Shown: positions 8,080 to 17,213, numbered from the stretch's first letter. The stretch: DNA of 64,000 bases from Klenkia marina (GCF_900101025.1 NZ_FMUH01000002.1:372001-436000), one strand, 5' to 3'. Program-made: numbers and translations. Notes: generated from the sequence alone by a model not told the origin.

Positions 8080-9515
8080 GCCGGGACCTCCGAGGCGGCG
8101 AACTTCAGCAGGGCCTGGCGCAGCATCGCCCGGCGGTAGGCGGCGCTGGCCCGGTGGTCGTCGAGCGGCGTGCCCTCGGTGGCCAGCACCTCGGCCGCCG
8201 CGGCGACGTCCGGCCACGGGCGCCCGACCAGGGCCTCCTCGGTGGCCAGCGCCCGGATCGGGGTCGCCGCGACCCCGCCCAGCCCGATGCGGGCGCGGGT
8301 GACGACGCCGTCCTCCACATCGAGGCCGAAGGCGACGGCGACGCTGGAGATGTCGTCGAACCGCCGTTTGGCGATCTTGGCGAACCCGACCAGCCCGGGC
8401 TGCGGCTGCGGGATGCGGACGGCGCGGATCAGCTCGCCCGCCGTCCGGACGCTGCGCCGGTAGCCGGTGAAGTAGTCGGCGAGCGGCACTTCGCGCTCGC
8501 CGGCGGCCGAGACCAGCACCAGCGAGGCGTCCAGCGCCAGCAGGCCGGGGGCGGTGTCGCCGATGGGGGAGCCGGTGCCCAGGTTGCCGCCCAGGGTGGC
8601 CCCGTTGCGGATCAGCACCGAGGCGAACTGGGGGAGCAGCAGGTCCAGCAGGGGGACGGCGCCGTCGAGCCGCTGCGCCACCTCGCTGAGGGTGACCGCG
8701 GCGCCGATCTCGACGACGTCGTCGGCCACCGAGACCCCGCGCAGCTCGGGCAGCCGGTCGACGGCCACCACGTGCGGCGCACGCAGTCCGCGCAGGTTCA
8801 CCTCGACCCCGTGGTCGGTGGACCCGGCGACCACCACCGCGTCGGGCTGCCCGGCGAGCACCTGCAGCGCCTCGGCCAGCGTGGCCGGCCGGACGAACCC
8901 GGGGACGGCGGTGCGCGCCGGCGCCGGGGCGGGCTCGGCCTGCCGGGTGGCCAGCGGGTCGCCGTCGGCCGGGGTGCCCAGGGCGTAGGCGGCGTCCCGG
9001 ATCGGCCGGTAGCCGGTGCAGCGGCACAGGTTGCCGGAGAGGGCGTGCAGGTCGAAGCCGTTCGGGCCGTGCTCGGGGGAACGGTCCTCGTCCTCCGTGG
9101 TGGCCACCACCTCGACGGGGGCGGCGACCGCGCGGTCCGGGCGGTAGAACTCCGCGGCCATCGAGCAGACGAAGCCCGGGGTGCAGTAGCCGCACTGCGA
9201 GCCGCCGCGCACCGCCATCTCGTGCTGCACGGGGTGCAGGTCGGCGGGGGTGCCCAGGCCCTCGGCGGTGACGACCTCCTGGCCGTCGAGCGCCAGCACC
9301 GGCAGCAGGCAGGCGTTCAGCGCCGTCCAGCGGGTGGGGGTGCTCGTGCCGGGGCGGGCGACCAGCACCGAGCAGGCGCCGCACTCACCCTCGGCGCAGC
9401 CCTCCTTGGCCCCGACCAGGCCGTTCTCCCGCAGCCAGTCCAGCGCCGTCGTGTGCGGCGCGGTGCCCTCGAGCGGCACGGTCGCGCCGTTCACGGTGAT
9501 GCTGGGGATCGGCAC
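8076..9515 (-). CDS. xdhA: Xanthine dehydrogenase, fused FeS and FAD subunit
   Basis: This 479-residue protein carries the electron-transfer half of xanthine dehydrogenase. The plant-type 2Fe-2S cluster motif CAEGECGAC is near residues 39-47, the second cluster motifs CGYC and CRCTGYRPI near 106 and 162, and the FAD-binding GNLGTGSPIGD near residue 305. The GTG at 9515 is chosen because a GAGGAG ribosome binding site lies 11 bases before it and the ferredoxin fold starts immediately. It is the first gene of the purine operon and divergent from the penicillin-binding protein gene. The stretch of about 40 residues after CRCTGYRPI is a proline/alanine-rich linker to the FAD domain. Confidence 0.93.
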   Translation of the reverse strand: MPIPSITVNGATVPLEGTAPHTTALDWLRENGLVGAKEGCAEGECGACSVLVARPGTSTPTRWTALNACLLPVLALDGQEVVTAEGLGTPADLHPVQHEMAVRGGSQCGYCTPGFVCSMAAEFYRPDRAVAAPVEVVATTEDEDRSPEHGPNGFDLHALSGNLCRCTGYRPIRDAAYALGTPADGDPLATRQAEPAPAPARTAVPGFVRPATLAEALQVLAGQPDAVVVAGSTDHGVEVNLRGLRAPHVVAVDRLPELRGVSVADDVVEIGAAVTLSEVAQRLDGAVPLLDLLLPQFASVLIRNGATLGGNLGTGSPIGDTAPGLLALDASLVLVSAAGEREVPLADYFTGYRRSVRTAGELIRAVRIPQPQPGLVGFAKIAKRRFDDISSVAVAFGLDVEDGVVTRARIGLGGVAATPIRALATEEALVGRPWPDVAAAAEVLATEGTPLDDHRASAAYRRAMLRQALLKFAASEVPA

Positions 9516-9701
9516 GACGGCGGCGCTCCTCGTCGGACGGGGGGTGGGCGCCCCAGACTGCCTGCCGCAGGTTGCGGTCAGGTCTCGGCCAGGATGCGCC
9601 CGCGCCGTCACGCCGGGCAACGGGCCACGATCGGGTTGTTGTGGAACGTCGACGTCCTCTGGTTCTGTGGAACCCCTGTGACCTGCGAGGAAGGGTGCGG
9701 C

Positions 9702-12014
9702 ATGAGCGTCGCCCGGCGGATCGGCACGCTCGCCCAGTTGCTGGGCGCCGTCGTGCTGGCCGGGGTGCTGGTGGCCGCCGTCCTGTTCCCCGTGGTCGGC
9801 GGGCTGGGCGTCACCGCGCGCAACTCGGCGTCCCTGCTCGACGCCCTGCCGGTGGAGCTCACCGACCGCACCCCGCCGGGCAACACGGTGCTGCTGGCCG
9901 CGAACGGCGAGGTCATCACCGGCTTCTACGACGAGAACCGGGCCCCGGTCGCGGCCGACCGCATCGCCGAGGTCATGAAGCAGGCGATGGTCGCGATCGA
10001 GGACGCCCGGTTCTACACGCACAACGGGCTCGACGTGCAGGGCACGCTGCGCGCCGCGGTGACCAACGTCGTGGCCGGCGACGTGCGCGAGGGCGGGTCG
10101 ACGCTGACCCAGCAGCTGGTCAAGCAGACGCTGCTGCAGACCGCGGAGACCCCTGAGGAGGCCGCCGCCGCCACCGAGCAGACCCTCGACCGCAAGCTGC
10201 GCGAGGCCCGCCTGGCCCTGGCGCTGGAGCAGACCTACAGCAAGGACGAGATCCTCACCCGCTACCTCAACATCGTGTACTTCGGCCAGAACGCCTACGG
10301 CGTGCAGGCCGCGGCGCGCATCTACTTCTCCGTCGACGCCGCCGACCTCACCCTCCCGCAGGCCGCGATGCTCGCCGGGCTGGCCCAGAGCCCCACCAAC
10401 GACGACCCCACGGTCAACCCGGAGGCGGCCACCACCCGGCGCGACCAGGTGCTCGACCGCATGGCCGAGCTGGGCACGGTGTCGGCCGCCGACGCGGCCG
10501 CCGCGCAGGCCGAGCCGATCGTGCTGGCGCTGGGCGCGCCGCCGCCGCGGGGGTGCGTGCAGGCCTCGGTCGGCCCTTTCGTCTGCGACTACGTGCAGCG
10601 CTACCTGACCCAGACCCTGGGCCTCACCCAGGACCAGCTCGAGCACGACGGCCTGACCATCCAGACGACGCTGGACCCCGACCTGCAGCGGGCCGGCGAC
10701 GCCGCGGTGCTGGAGACCCTGCCGATGGGCGACTCGCTCGCCGGGCTGTTCACCGCCGTCCAGCCCGGCACCGGGCACCTGCTGGCGATGAGCGTCAACC
10801 GGGTGTTCGGCTACGACGTCACCGACCCGGCGCAGGAGTCCTACAACCTCAACGTGGCCGCCAGCCAGGGCTCCGGGTCCACGTACAAGGTGTTCACCGC
10901 CGCTGCTGCGCTGGCCCGGCAGTACTCGCAGTACTACACGCTCACGACCAGCGACCCCTACGTCTCCCGCGTCTACCGCGACGGTTCCGAGCCCTACGAC
11001 GTGCGCAACGCCGGCCGCTACTCGCCCACGCTCGACCTGGCCACCGCGCTGTACCAGTCCTCCAACACCTACTTCCTCGCGCTGGAGGACGCCCTGGGCA
11101 GCGTCGAGGAACCGGTGCGGATGGCCGAGGCGGCCGGGCTGTTCCAGTTCAGCCGGCCCGGCCTCGCGCAGCAGATCATCGACGAGAACCGTGGCTCGTT
11201 CACCTTCGGCGCCGAGGAGACCAGCCCGCTCGCGCTCGCCAGTGCCTACTCGACCTTCGCCGCCGGCGGCACCCGATGCCTGGTCACCCCGGTCACCGCG
11301 GTGCTCGACCGGTTCGGCCAGCCCGTGACCGGTGCCGACGGCCAGCCGATCGTCCGCGGCGACCAGTGCACGCCCGAGGCGATCCCGTCGGGGGTGGCCA
11401 CCACGATGAACCAGATCCTGCGCCGCGACGTCGAGCCCGGGAACCCGGGCCAGACCGGCTCGCGGGCCTACGTGCCCGGCCACCAGATCGCCGGCAAGAC
11501 CGGCACCTCGCAGGACAACTACTCGGCGGCCTTCGTCGGCTACACCCCCGAGATCACCGCCAGCGTCATGGTGCTCAACCCCAAGCAGAACCAGGACGTC
11601 GGCGGGTTCGGTGGCAACAAGCCGGCCACCATCTGGCGGGCGGCGATGGCGCCGATCCTGGAGGCCCGGGGCAGCGGTGAGTTCCCGCCGGCCGATCCGT
11701 CGGTGGTCAACGGCAACACCCTCCCGGTGCCCGGGTGCGGATCGGTGTCGGCCTGCCGCTCGGCGCTGGCCGGCGCCGGGTTCGTGCCGCAGACGGTGAC
11801 GGTCGACGGCGACCGGCCGGCCGGCGCGCTGCTGGGCACCAGCCCGCCCGCCGGTGGCCGGGCCGTGGTGGGCCAGGTGGTCACCATCCGGGTCAGCAAC
11901 GGCTCGGCCTACACCGCGCCCGCCCCCGCCCCCGCCCCAGCCCCGGCGCCCGCTCCCGCCCCACCGGGCCCACCGGGCGGCCCGCCGTCCATCCCGGGCC
12001 AACCCGTCGGCTGA
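9702..12014 (+). CDS. Class A penicillin-binding protein with PASTA domain
   Basis: This 770-residue bifunctional cell-wall enzyme polymerises glycan strands and cross-links peptides. An N-terminal membrane anchor spans about residues 12-35. The GT51 transglycosylase domain has EDARFYTH near residue 99 and EGGSTLTQQLVKQ after it. The transpeptidase domain has the SxxK serine in STYK near residue 392, SSN near 452 and KTGTS near 598. A single PASTA-like domain follows (about 680-735), then an alanine/proline tail with an AP dipeptide run. The ATG at 9702 has a good GAGGAAGG site before it. It resembles PonA-type enzymes of actinobacteria. It converges with the dehydrogenase gene, separated by a perfect hairpin. 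Confidence 0.93.
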   Translation: MSVARRIGTLAQLLGAVVLAGVLVAAVLFPVVGGLGVTARNSASLLDALPVELTDRTPPGNTVLLAANGEVITGFYDENRAPVAADRIAEVMKQAMVAIEDARFYTHNGLDVQGTLRAAVTNVVAGDVREGGSTLTQQLVKQTLLQTAETPEEAAAATEQTLDRKLREARLALALEQTYSKDEILTRYLNIVYFGQNAYGVQAAARIYFSVDAADLTLPQAAMLAGLAQSPTNDDPTVNPEAATTRRDQVLDRMAELGTVSAADAAAAQAEPIVLALGAPPPRGCVQASVGPFVCDYVQRYLTQTLGLTQDQLEHDGLTIQTTLDPDLQRAGDAAVLETLPMGDSLAGLFTAVQPGTGHLLAMSVNRVFGYDVTDPAQESYNLNVAASQGSGSTYKVFTAAAALARQYSQYYTLTTSDPYVSRVYRDGSEPYDVRNAGRYSPTLDLATALYQSSNTYFLALEDALGSVEEPVRMAEAAGLFQFSRPGLAQQIIDENRGSFTFGAEETSPLALASAYSTFAAGGTRCLVTPVTAVLDRFGQPVTGADGQPIVRGDQCTPEAIPSGVATTMNQILRRDVEPGNPGQTGSRAYVPGHQIAGKTGTSQDNYSAAFVGYTPEITASVMVLNPKQNQDVGGFGGNKPATIWRAAMAPILEARGSGEFPPADPSVVNGNTLPVPGCGSVSACRSALAGAGFVPQTVTVDGDRPAGALLGTSPPAGGRAVVGQVVTIRVSNGSAYTAPAPAPAPAPAPAPAPPGPPGGPPSIPGQPVG

Positions 12015-12026
12015 CCGCCGCCGAGC

Positions 12027-12073
12027 GCACGACTGCGGTGGTCTCCAGGGCGCGGAGACCACCGCAGTCGTGC
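12027..12073. terminator. Perfect 20-bp hairpin between convergent genes
   Basis: Two 20-nt arms, GCACGACTGCGGTGGTCTCC and its exact complement, flank a 7-nt loop. The hairpin lies 13 bases after the penicillin-binding protein stop and just after the dehydrogenase stop on the other strand, so it can serve both genes as a terminator. Confidence 0.8.
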
Positions 12074-12083
12074 AGTCGACGGG

Positions 12084-13136
12084 TCAGGGGTGGACGAGGA
12101 TCTTGACCTGGGTGTCGTTGCGGTGGATCAGCGCCTCGAACCCTTGGTCGACCAGGTCGGCGAGGTCGATCCGCGCGGTGATGAACGGCGCCAGGTCGAC
12201 CTTGCCGCTGCGCACCAGCTCGATCGTCGCCGGGTGGTCGCCGGCGTAGGCGATGGTGCCGCGCAGGTCGATCTCCTTGAGCACCAGCTTCTGCAGGTCC
12301 ACGGCCGGCTTGTGCCCCCAGATGGACACGTTGACCACCACGCCGCCGGGCCTGACGCCGTCCAGGAGCGTGTCGAGGACGGCGTCCACGCTCGAGCACT
12401 CGAACGCGACGTCGGCACCCCGCCCGCCGGTCAGCTCCCGCACCCGGTCGGCCACCGACCCCTCGGTGGGGTCGAGCACGTGCGCGGCCACCCCGGTCTC
12501 CAGCGCCTTGGCCTTGCGGGCGGCGCTCATCTCGGTCACCACCACGGTGAGGCCCTCGGCGGTGAGGACGGCGGCCAGCAGCAACCCGATCGGGCCCGCC
12601 CCGCCGATCAGCGCGACGTCCCCCGCGCCGGCCCCGCTGCGCCGGTAGGCGTGGTACCCGACCGCCAGCGGCTCGATCAGCGCCGCCTGGTCCAGCGGGA
12701 TGTCGCCGACCGGGTGCACCCACCGCCGGGCGACGACGACCCGCTGGCTCAGCCCGCCGCCACGCCCGCCCAGCCCGATGAAGTTCATGTCCTCCGACAG
12801 CTGGTAGCTCTGCCCGGGCGAGGTGTCGACGCCGTCGGCGATCACGTAGGGCTCCACCACGACGGAGTCGCCCACGGCCAGGTCGGTGACCCCCTCGCCC
12901 AGCTCGGCGACGGTGCCGGAGAACTCGTGGCCCATCGTGAGCGGGGCCTGCTCGCCCGACACCGGGTGCGGGGCGCCCGAGGGGATGAAGATCGGCCCCT
13001 CCAGGTACTCGTGCAGGTCGCTGCCGCAGATGCCGCACCAGGCGACGTCGATCGCCACGTGCCCGGGCTGCAGCTGCGGAGCCGCGATGTCCTCGACCCG
13101 GATGTCCTCCCGGCCGTGCCAGCGTGCTGCTCGCAT
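12084..13136 (-). CDS. Zinc-type 2,3-butanediol dehydrogenase-like alcohol dehydrogenase
   Basis: This 350-residue medium-chain dehydrogenase resembles the 2,3-butanediol/sorbitol dehydrogenase group. The catalytic zinc site has CGICGSDLHE near residue 36 and GHEFSG near residue 70; the NAD-binding Rossmann motif GGAGPIGLL is near residue 177. The four-cysteine lobe that holds the structural zinc in most relatives is absent: between VVVEPYV and NFIGLGGRGGGLS there is a cysteine-free segment. It lies 9 bases after the flavin monooxygenase gene on the same strand and is probably cotranscribed with it. Substrate is not certain; secondary alcohols or diols are likely from the family. Confidence 0.8.
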   Translation of the reverse strand: MRAARWHGREDIRVEDIAAPQLQPGHVAIDVAWCGICGSDLHEYLEGPIFIPSGAPHPVSGEQAPLTMGHEFSGTVAELGEGVTDLAVGDSVVVEPYVIADGVDTSPGQSYQLSEDMNFIGLGGRGGGLSQRVVVARRWVHPVGDIPLDQAALIEPLAVGYHAYRRSGAGAGDVALIGGAGPIGLLLAAVLTAEGLTVVVTEMSAARKAKALETGVAAHVLDPTEGSVADRVRELTGGRGADVAFECSSVDAVLDTLLDGVRPGGVVVNVSIWGHKPAVDLQKLVLKEIDLRGTIAYAGDHPATIELVRSGKVDLAPFITARIDLADLVDQGFEALIHRNDTQVKILVHP

Positions 13137-13145
13137 GACCCCTCC

Positions 13146-14960
13146 TCAGCTCGTGTGGTGGACGGCGGCCGGCTCGCTCACCGGCGTCGGGATGCCCTCG
13201 TACCGGGCCTTGAGCTGCAGGGCCAGGTAGAGGGAGTAGTGCCGGGACTGGTGCAGGTTGCCCCCGTGCATCCACAGCTGCGGGACGGCGGTGGGCTTCC
13301 ACATGTTGCGCTGCTCGCCCTCCCACGGGCCCGGGTCCTTGGTGGTGTCCGAGCCCAGGCCCCAGACCTTGCCCACCCGGTCGGCGGTCTCGGCGTCGAC
13401 GAGGTCGGCGATCCAGCCGTTCATAGAGTCGTAGCCGGTCGCGTAGACCACCAGGTCGGCGGGCAGCTCGGTGCCGTCCTCCAGCACGACGGCGTCCTCG
13501 GTCAGCTCGCGCACCTGGCCACCGACCAGCTTCACCGACCCGTTCGCGATGAGCTCGGAGGCCCCCACGTCGATGTAGTAGCCCGAGCCCCGGCGCAGGT
13601 ACTTGAGGAAAAGGCCCGAGTCGTCGTCGCCGAAGTCGAGCTGGAAGCCGGCCTTCTCCAGGCGGGCGTAGAACTCGGCGTCGTCGATGCGGATCTGGTC
13701 GTAGAGCGGCTTCTGGAACTCGCCCATGATCCGGTAGGGCAGCGAGGCGAAGGTCAGGTCGGCCTTGTGCGTGGTCATCCCGCCCGCCACGGCGCTCTCG
13801 GAGTACAGGCCCTCCATCGTGCCCATGAGCGAGCGGCTGGTGACGATGTGCGTCGAGCTGCGCTGCACCATCGTGACGTCGGCGCCGTGCTCCCACAGCG
13901 CCGCGCAGATGTCGTGCGCCGAGTTGTTCGACCCGACCACGACCACCTTCTTCCCGCGGTACTGCTCCGGGCCGGGGTGCTGCGAGCTGTGCTGCTGCTC
14001 GCCGCGGAAGCGGTCCATCCCGGGGAAGCTCGGCATGCGGGCCTTGCCGCTCATGCCGGTGGCGAACACCAGCTGGGTCGGGTGCAGCGTCAGGCGCTCG
14101 CCGTCCCGGGTCAGCTCGACGGTCCACGTCCCGGCCGCCTCGTCGAAGTGCGCGGACTCGACCGTCGTGGAGCTCCAGTAGTTCAGCTCCATGACCTTCA
14201 CGTACATCTCGAGCCAGTCGCCGATCTTGTCCTTCGGCGCGAACACCGGCCAGTTCTCCGGGAACGGCAGGTAGGGCAGGTGGTCGTACCAGACCGGGTC
14301 GTGCAGGCAGAGGGACTTGTAGCGGCTGCGCCACTGGTCGCCGGGCCGGGAGTGGGCGTCCACGACGACCGTGGGGACGTCGACCTGCCGCAGCCTCGCC
14401 CCGAGGGCGATGCCGCCCTGCCCGCCGCCGATGACCAGCACGTACGGCTGGCGCGTGTACCCGAGCTCGGCGGCCTCGGCGTCCCGGCGCTCCAGCCAGG
14501 TCTGCCGCTCCTTGTTCGCGCCGTGCTCGGCGCCCATCGGGCGGTCGCGCCCGGCCTTCTCCTCGTGGCCGATCAGCTCGTAGAGCGTGGTGAGCAAGGT
14601 CCAGGCCTTGCCGTCCTGGAGCCGCAGGTGCCCGCGTCCGCGGCCCACCGCGGTCTCGAAGTGGATCCACGCCTCGTCGACGCCGTCGGCGCCGGTGGGC
14701 TCCTCGCCCTCGGTGACCCGGAACCCGGTCGGGTCGACCCGGTCGAGCACCTCGGTGAGCCGGGCGCGCACCTGGTCGTGCCCCTCGGCGGTGGTGATGT
14801 TCCAGGTGAAGGCGATCAGGTCCCGCCAGAAGCAGGTGGGGGCGAACAGCTCGACGGCGGCGTCGACGTCCCGGGCGGTCAGCGCGGCCTGGAACTGCTC
14901 GAGCCAGATGGCGACGCGGCCCGCCGGGGTGTCGGTGGGCCGTTCCAGGGTCTGGGTCAT
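13146..14960 (-). CDS. Flavin-containing monooxygenase with N-terminal SnoaL-like domain
   Basis: This 604-residue protein joins an N-terminal NTF2/SnoaL-like domain (about residues 10-150) to a class B flavin monooxygenase. The FAD-binding motif VIGGGQGG is near residue 178, the NADPH-binding VVGSNNSAHD near residue 343, and the linker FRGEQQHSSQH resembles the FxGxxxH fingerprint of FMO and Baeyer-Villiger enzymes. ATG-type motifs FATGMSG and YATGYDS are also present. The ATG at 14960 has a strong GAGGAGG site; a longer frame to 15014 has none. Substrates of such enzymes are ketones, amines or sulfur compounds; none can be fixed here. It is followed by the dehydrogenase and is divergent from the GAF regulator. 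Confidence 0.85.
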   Translation of the reverse strand: MTQTLERPTDTPAGRVAIWLEQFQAALTARDVDAAVELFAPTCFWRDLIAFTWNITTAEGHDQVRARLTEVLDRVDPTGFRVTEGEEPTGADGVDEAWIHFETAVGRGRGHLRLQDGKAWTLLTTLYELIGHEEKAGRDRPMGAEHGANKERQTWLERRDAEAAELGYTRQPYVLVIGGGQGGIALGARLRQVDVPTVVVDAHSRPGDQWRSRYKSLCLHDPVWYDHLPYLPFPENWPVFAPKDKIGDWLEMYVKVMELNYWSSTTVESAHFDEAAGTWTVELTRDGERLTLHPTQLVFATGMSGKARMPSFPGMDRFRGEQQHSSQHPGPEQYRGKKVVVVGSNNSAHDICAALWEHGADVTMVQRSSTHIVTSRSLMGTMEGLYSESAVAGGMTTHKADLTFASLPYRIMGEFQKPLYDQIRIDDAEFYARLEKAGFQLDFGDDDSGLFLKYLRRGSGYYIDVGASELIANGSVKLVGGQVRELTEDAVVLEDGTELPADLVVYATGYDSMNGWIADLVDAETADRVGKVWGLGSDTTKDPGPWEGEQRNMWKPTAVPQLWMHGGNLHQSRHYSLYLALQLKARYEGIPTPVSEPAAVHHTS

Positions 14961-15083
14961 GCGGATGCCTCCTCGCGGGGCGGCCTCGTCGCCGTCCCGA
15001 GCTCCATGCGACACCCGCCGCGCACGCTGCGGCAGGGTTGCAGAGGGTTGCGCGGATCGTGGTCCAGGTCACAGGCTGGGGGT

Positions 15084-16256
15084 GTGCCCCGGCCCCTGAT
15101 CGACGCGTCGTGGCGGCGGGTCGCCGCGGCCGGGGTCGACCCCGGCGGCGGCCCCGCACCCGCCGTGCTGCCCGACGCGGAGGTGGCCCGCCGGGTGGTC
15201 GCCGGCCCGCTGGCGCCGATGATCCCGGTGCTGCGCGAGCGGCTCGAACCCGTCGCCCGGGCCTGCGGCCAGCTGGTCGTGGTGACCGGCACCGACGGCC
15301 GGGTGCTGTGGCAGGGCGGGGCGCCCGAGGTGCGCCGCCGGGCCGACGGCCTGGGCTTCGTGCCCGGCGCGGCCTGGGACGAGCCGGCGGTGGGCACCAA
15401 CGCCATCGGCACCTGCCTCGTGCTGGGCACCCCGGTGGGCGTGCACGGCGGCGAGCACTACGTCGACGGCCACCAGCAGTGGACCTGCGCGGCCGCCCCG
15501 CTGCGGGACCCGGTGGGCGGCGGGCTGCTCGGCGTCGTCGACCTCTCCGGTCCGGCCCGCACCGCCCACCCCGGCGCGCTGGCGCTGGTGTCGGCGGTCG
15601 CGGCGCTGGCCGAGCACGAGGTGCGGGCCGCGCACGACCGCACGCTGGAGCAGCTGCGCCGGCTCGCGGGCCCGCTGCTGGCCCGGCTCGACGGCCGGGC
15701 CCTGGTGCTCGCCCCCGACGGGACGACGGCCGCCGTCACCGGGTTCACCGGACCGGCCCGGGTGGCGCTGCCCGCGGACCTGGACGGCGGGGGGCGGCCC
15801 GTCCTCGCCGGTCTGGGCCCGTGCCGGGTGGAACCGGTGCCCGGTGGGTGGCTGGTGCGGGTCGACGACGAGGACGGCGCCGGCGTGGCCACGCACGCCG
15901 TCCTCGACCTGTCCGGGGACCGCCCGCGCCTGCAGGTGAGCGCGGGGTCGGGCAGCTGGACCGACGTCCTGGGCCTGCGGCACGCCGAGATCCTGCTGGC
16001 GGTCGCCGGGGCGCCCGGGGGACGGACGGCGGCCGAGCTGGCCGAGGACCTGTTCGCCGACCCCTCGCGCACGGTCACCGTGCGCGCCGAGGTGTCCCGG
16101 TTGCGGCGCGCCGTGGGCCCGCTGCTGGCGACCCGTCCCTACCGGCTGGCCGAGGGGGTCACCCTCGAGGTCCGGTGGCCGGTGGGGCCGTTGCTGCCCG
16201 GGTCGGTCGCGCCGGCGGTGCTGCGCGCCCGAGCCGCTCGTCCAGGGCCTGGGTGA
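15084..16256 (+). CDS. GAF-domain transcriptional regulator (AcoR-like N-terminal half)
   Basis: This 390-residue protein has a GAF domain at about residues 50-190, with the AVGTNAIGTCL motif seen in AcoR-type regulators of acetoin and alcohol metabolism. It lacks the sigma-54 AAA+ domain of AcoR. Instead the C-terminal region (about 300-370) looks like a winged helix (RTAAELAEDLF, then VRAEVSRLRRAVG). It starts at GTG 15084 and is divergent from the monooxygenase-dehydrogenase pair, with a 123-base gap that holds a direct repeat AGGGTTGC twice near 15032-15050. Control of that operon is the likely role. The last 98 bases overlap the end of the convergent membrane protein gene. Confidence 0.72.
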   Translation: MPRPLIDASWRRVAAAGVDPGGGPAPAVLPDAEVARRVVAGPLAPMIPVLRERLEPVARACGQLVVVTGTDGRVLWQGGAPEVRRRADGLGFVPGAAWDEPAVGTNAIGTCLVLGTPVGVHGGEHYVDGHQQWTCAAAPLRDPVGGGLLGVVDLSGPARTAHPGALALVSAVAALAEHEVRAAHDRTLEQLRRLAGPLLARLDGRALVLAPDGTTAAVTGFTGPARVALPADLDGGGRPVLAGLGPCRVEPVPGGWLVRVDDEDGAGVATHAVLDLSGDRPRLQVSAGSGSWTDVLGLRHAEILLAVAGAPGGRTAAELAEDLFADPSRTVTVRAEVSRLRRAVGPLLATRPYRLAEGVTLEVRWPVGPLLPGSVAPAVLRARAARPGPG

Positions 16257-17040
16257 GCAGCCAGCCGGCGATCACCACCAGGTGCAGCAGGAACAGCCAC
16301 AGCCCGAGCGCCACCACGCCGCCGACGACGTCGAGCCCGCCGAAGGGCGCCCCGATCGACAGCGGCAGCCGCAGGAACAGCACGAACCCCTGCAGGAAGC
16401 CCGCCAGCGACGCCGCGGTGAAGAACGCCCCGACGCCGATGGCCCGCCAGCCCAGCTCACCGGCCGCGACCACCCGGAACCCCCACACCAGCGGTCCGGC
16501 GAGCGCGAACAGCACGGAGTAGAAGCCGACCGCCACCAGCGCGACGCCGGCCCAGAACCCGCCGGTGGCCTGCAGGTCGGCCAGCACGGGCACCACCATG
16601 AGCACGGCCAGCAGCAGGAACGGGGCGACCACCAGCAACGGGACGACGGCCAGCCGGCCCCGCCACCCGGTGTAGGTGTCCTCGCGGTCGGTGAAGCGCA
16701 GCAGCGCCCGGCGCAGCCCCTCGCCCCAGAAGGTCATCGGCAGCAGGGCCAGCAGGCCGCCGAGCAGGGTCATCGTGGTGCCGGCGTCGGCGAGCTCGGC
16801 CAGCGCGTCGGGGGCGCCCAGCTGGTCGGGCAGCACGCCACCGAGGGTCTCGAGGTACCCCCGCACGGTCTCGGGCGAGGTGATCAGCGAGGTCAGCGCG
16901 AAGGCCAGCAGCAGCAGCGGGACGACGGAGATCCCCGCGTAGAAGGTGAGCCCCGCGGCGATGAGCGACAGGTCGCGCCCGCGCATCCCGCGCCGCACCG
17001 AGCCCAGGATGAACCGGGTCTCGGCACGCCAACGGATCAC
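16159..17040 (-). CDS. YihY/BrkB family inner membrane protein
   Basis: This 293-residue protein has about six hydrophobic membrane segments and the YihY family pattern: an N-terminal SLIAAGLTFYAGISVVPLLL helix, then MTFWGEGLRRAL after the second helix, and paired helices to the C terminus. The family was once annotated as ribonuclease BN but is an integral membrane protein of unknown function. The GTG at 17040 is chosen because GGAG lies 9 bases upstream; the open frame extends to 17211 but that extension is proline/glycine/arginine-rich and unlike the family. The C-terminal coding end overlaps the convergent GAF regulator gene by 98 bases. Confidence 0.82.
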   Translation of the reverse strand: MIRWRAETRFILGSVRRGMRGRDLSLIAAGLTFYAGISVVPLLLLAFALTSLITSPETVRGYLETLGGVLPDQLGAPDALAELADAGTTMTLLGGLLALLPMTFWGEGLRRALLRFTDREDTYTGWRGRLAVVPLLVVAPFLLLAVLMVVPVLADLQATGGFWAGVALVAVGFYSVLFALAGPLVWGFRVVAAGELGWRAIGVGAFFTAASLAGFLQGFVLFLRLPLSIGAPFGGLDVVGGVVALGLWLFLLHLVVIAGWLLTQALDERLGRAAPPARPTRAATAPPATGPRG

Positions 17041-17213
17041 CGGACCCACTCCACCACCCCGCGGCCCGCCCCGCCGTCCGAACCCGTACGGGAGGTCGCC
17101 GGGGAGCCGACTGCGCGCTGGTGCGGCCACGGCGACCCCGGAACCAGCTCGTGCGCGCACCCACGTGCCGCCTGCGCGGACAGGCGGGGCACCCGGCCCG
17201 GTGGGCCGCATCG

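Noticed and set aside
5410-8139. 909-codon open frame on the plus strand opposite xdhB and xdhC
   Set aside because: It is antisense to clear molybdenum enzyme genes; in such GC-rich DNA opposite frames often lack stops. Its composition (valine, glycine, histidine, arginine-rich) matches no protein family.
11920-12010. Run of alanine-proline codons as a possible tandem repeat element
   Set aside because: It is the low-complexity C-terminal tail of the penicillin-binding protein, common in actinobacterial PASTA proteins, and not a DNA repeat of independent interest.
9516-12062. Leftward extension of the xdhA frame to 12062, antisense to the penicillin-binding protein
   Set aside because: The ferredoxin domain begins at GTG 9515 with a good ribosome binding site, and the opposite strand encodes an intact class A penicillin-binding protein.
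12090-15083. Plus-strand open frame upstream of the GAF regulator, antisense to dehydrogenase and monooxygenase
   Set aside because: The regulator's recognisable sequence starts at GTG 15084; the rest is the shadow of two well-defined minus-strand genes.
17041-17211. N-terminal extension of the YihY-type protein to 17211
   Set aside because: The added 57 residues are arginine, glycine and proline-rich, and the GTG at 17040 has a proper ribosome binding site.
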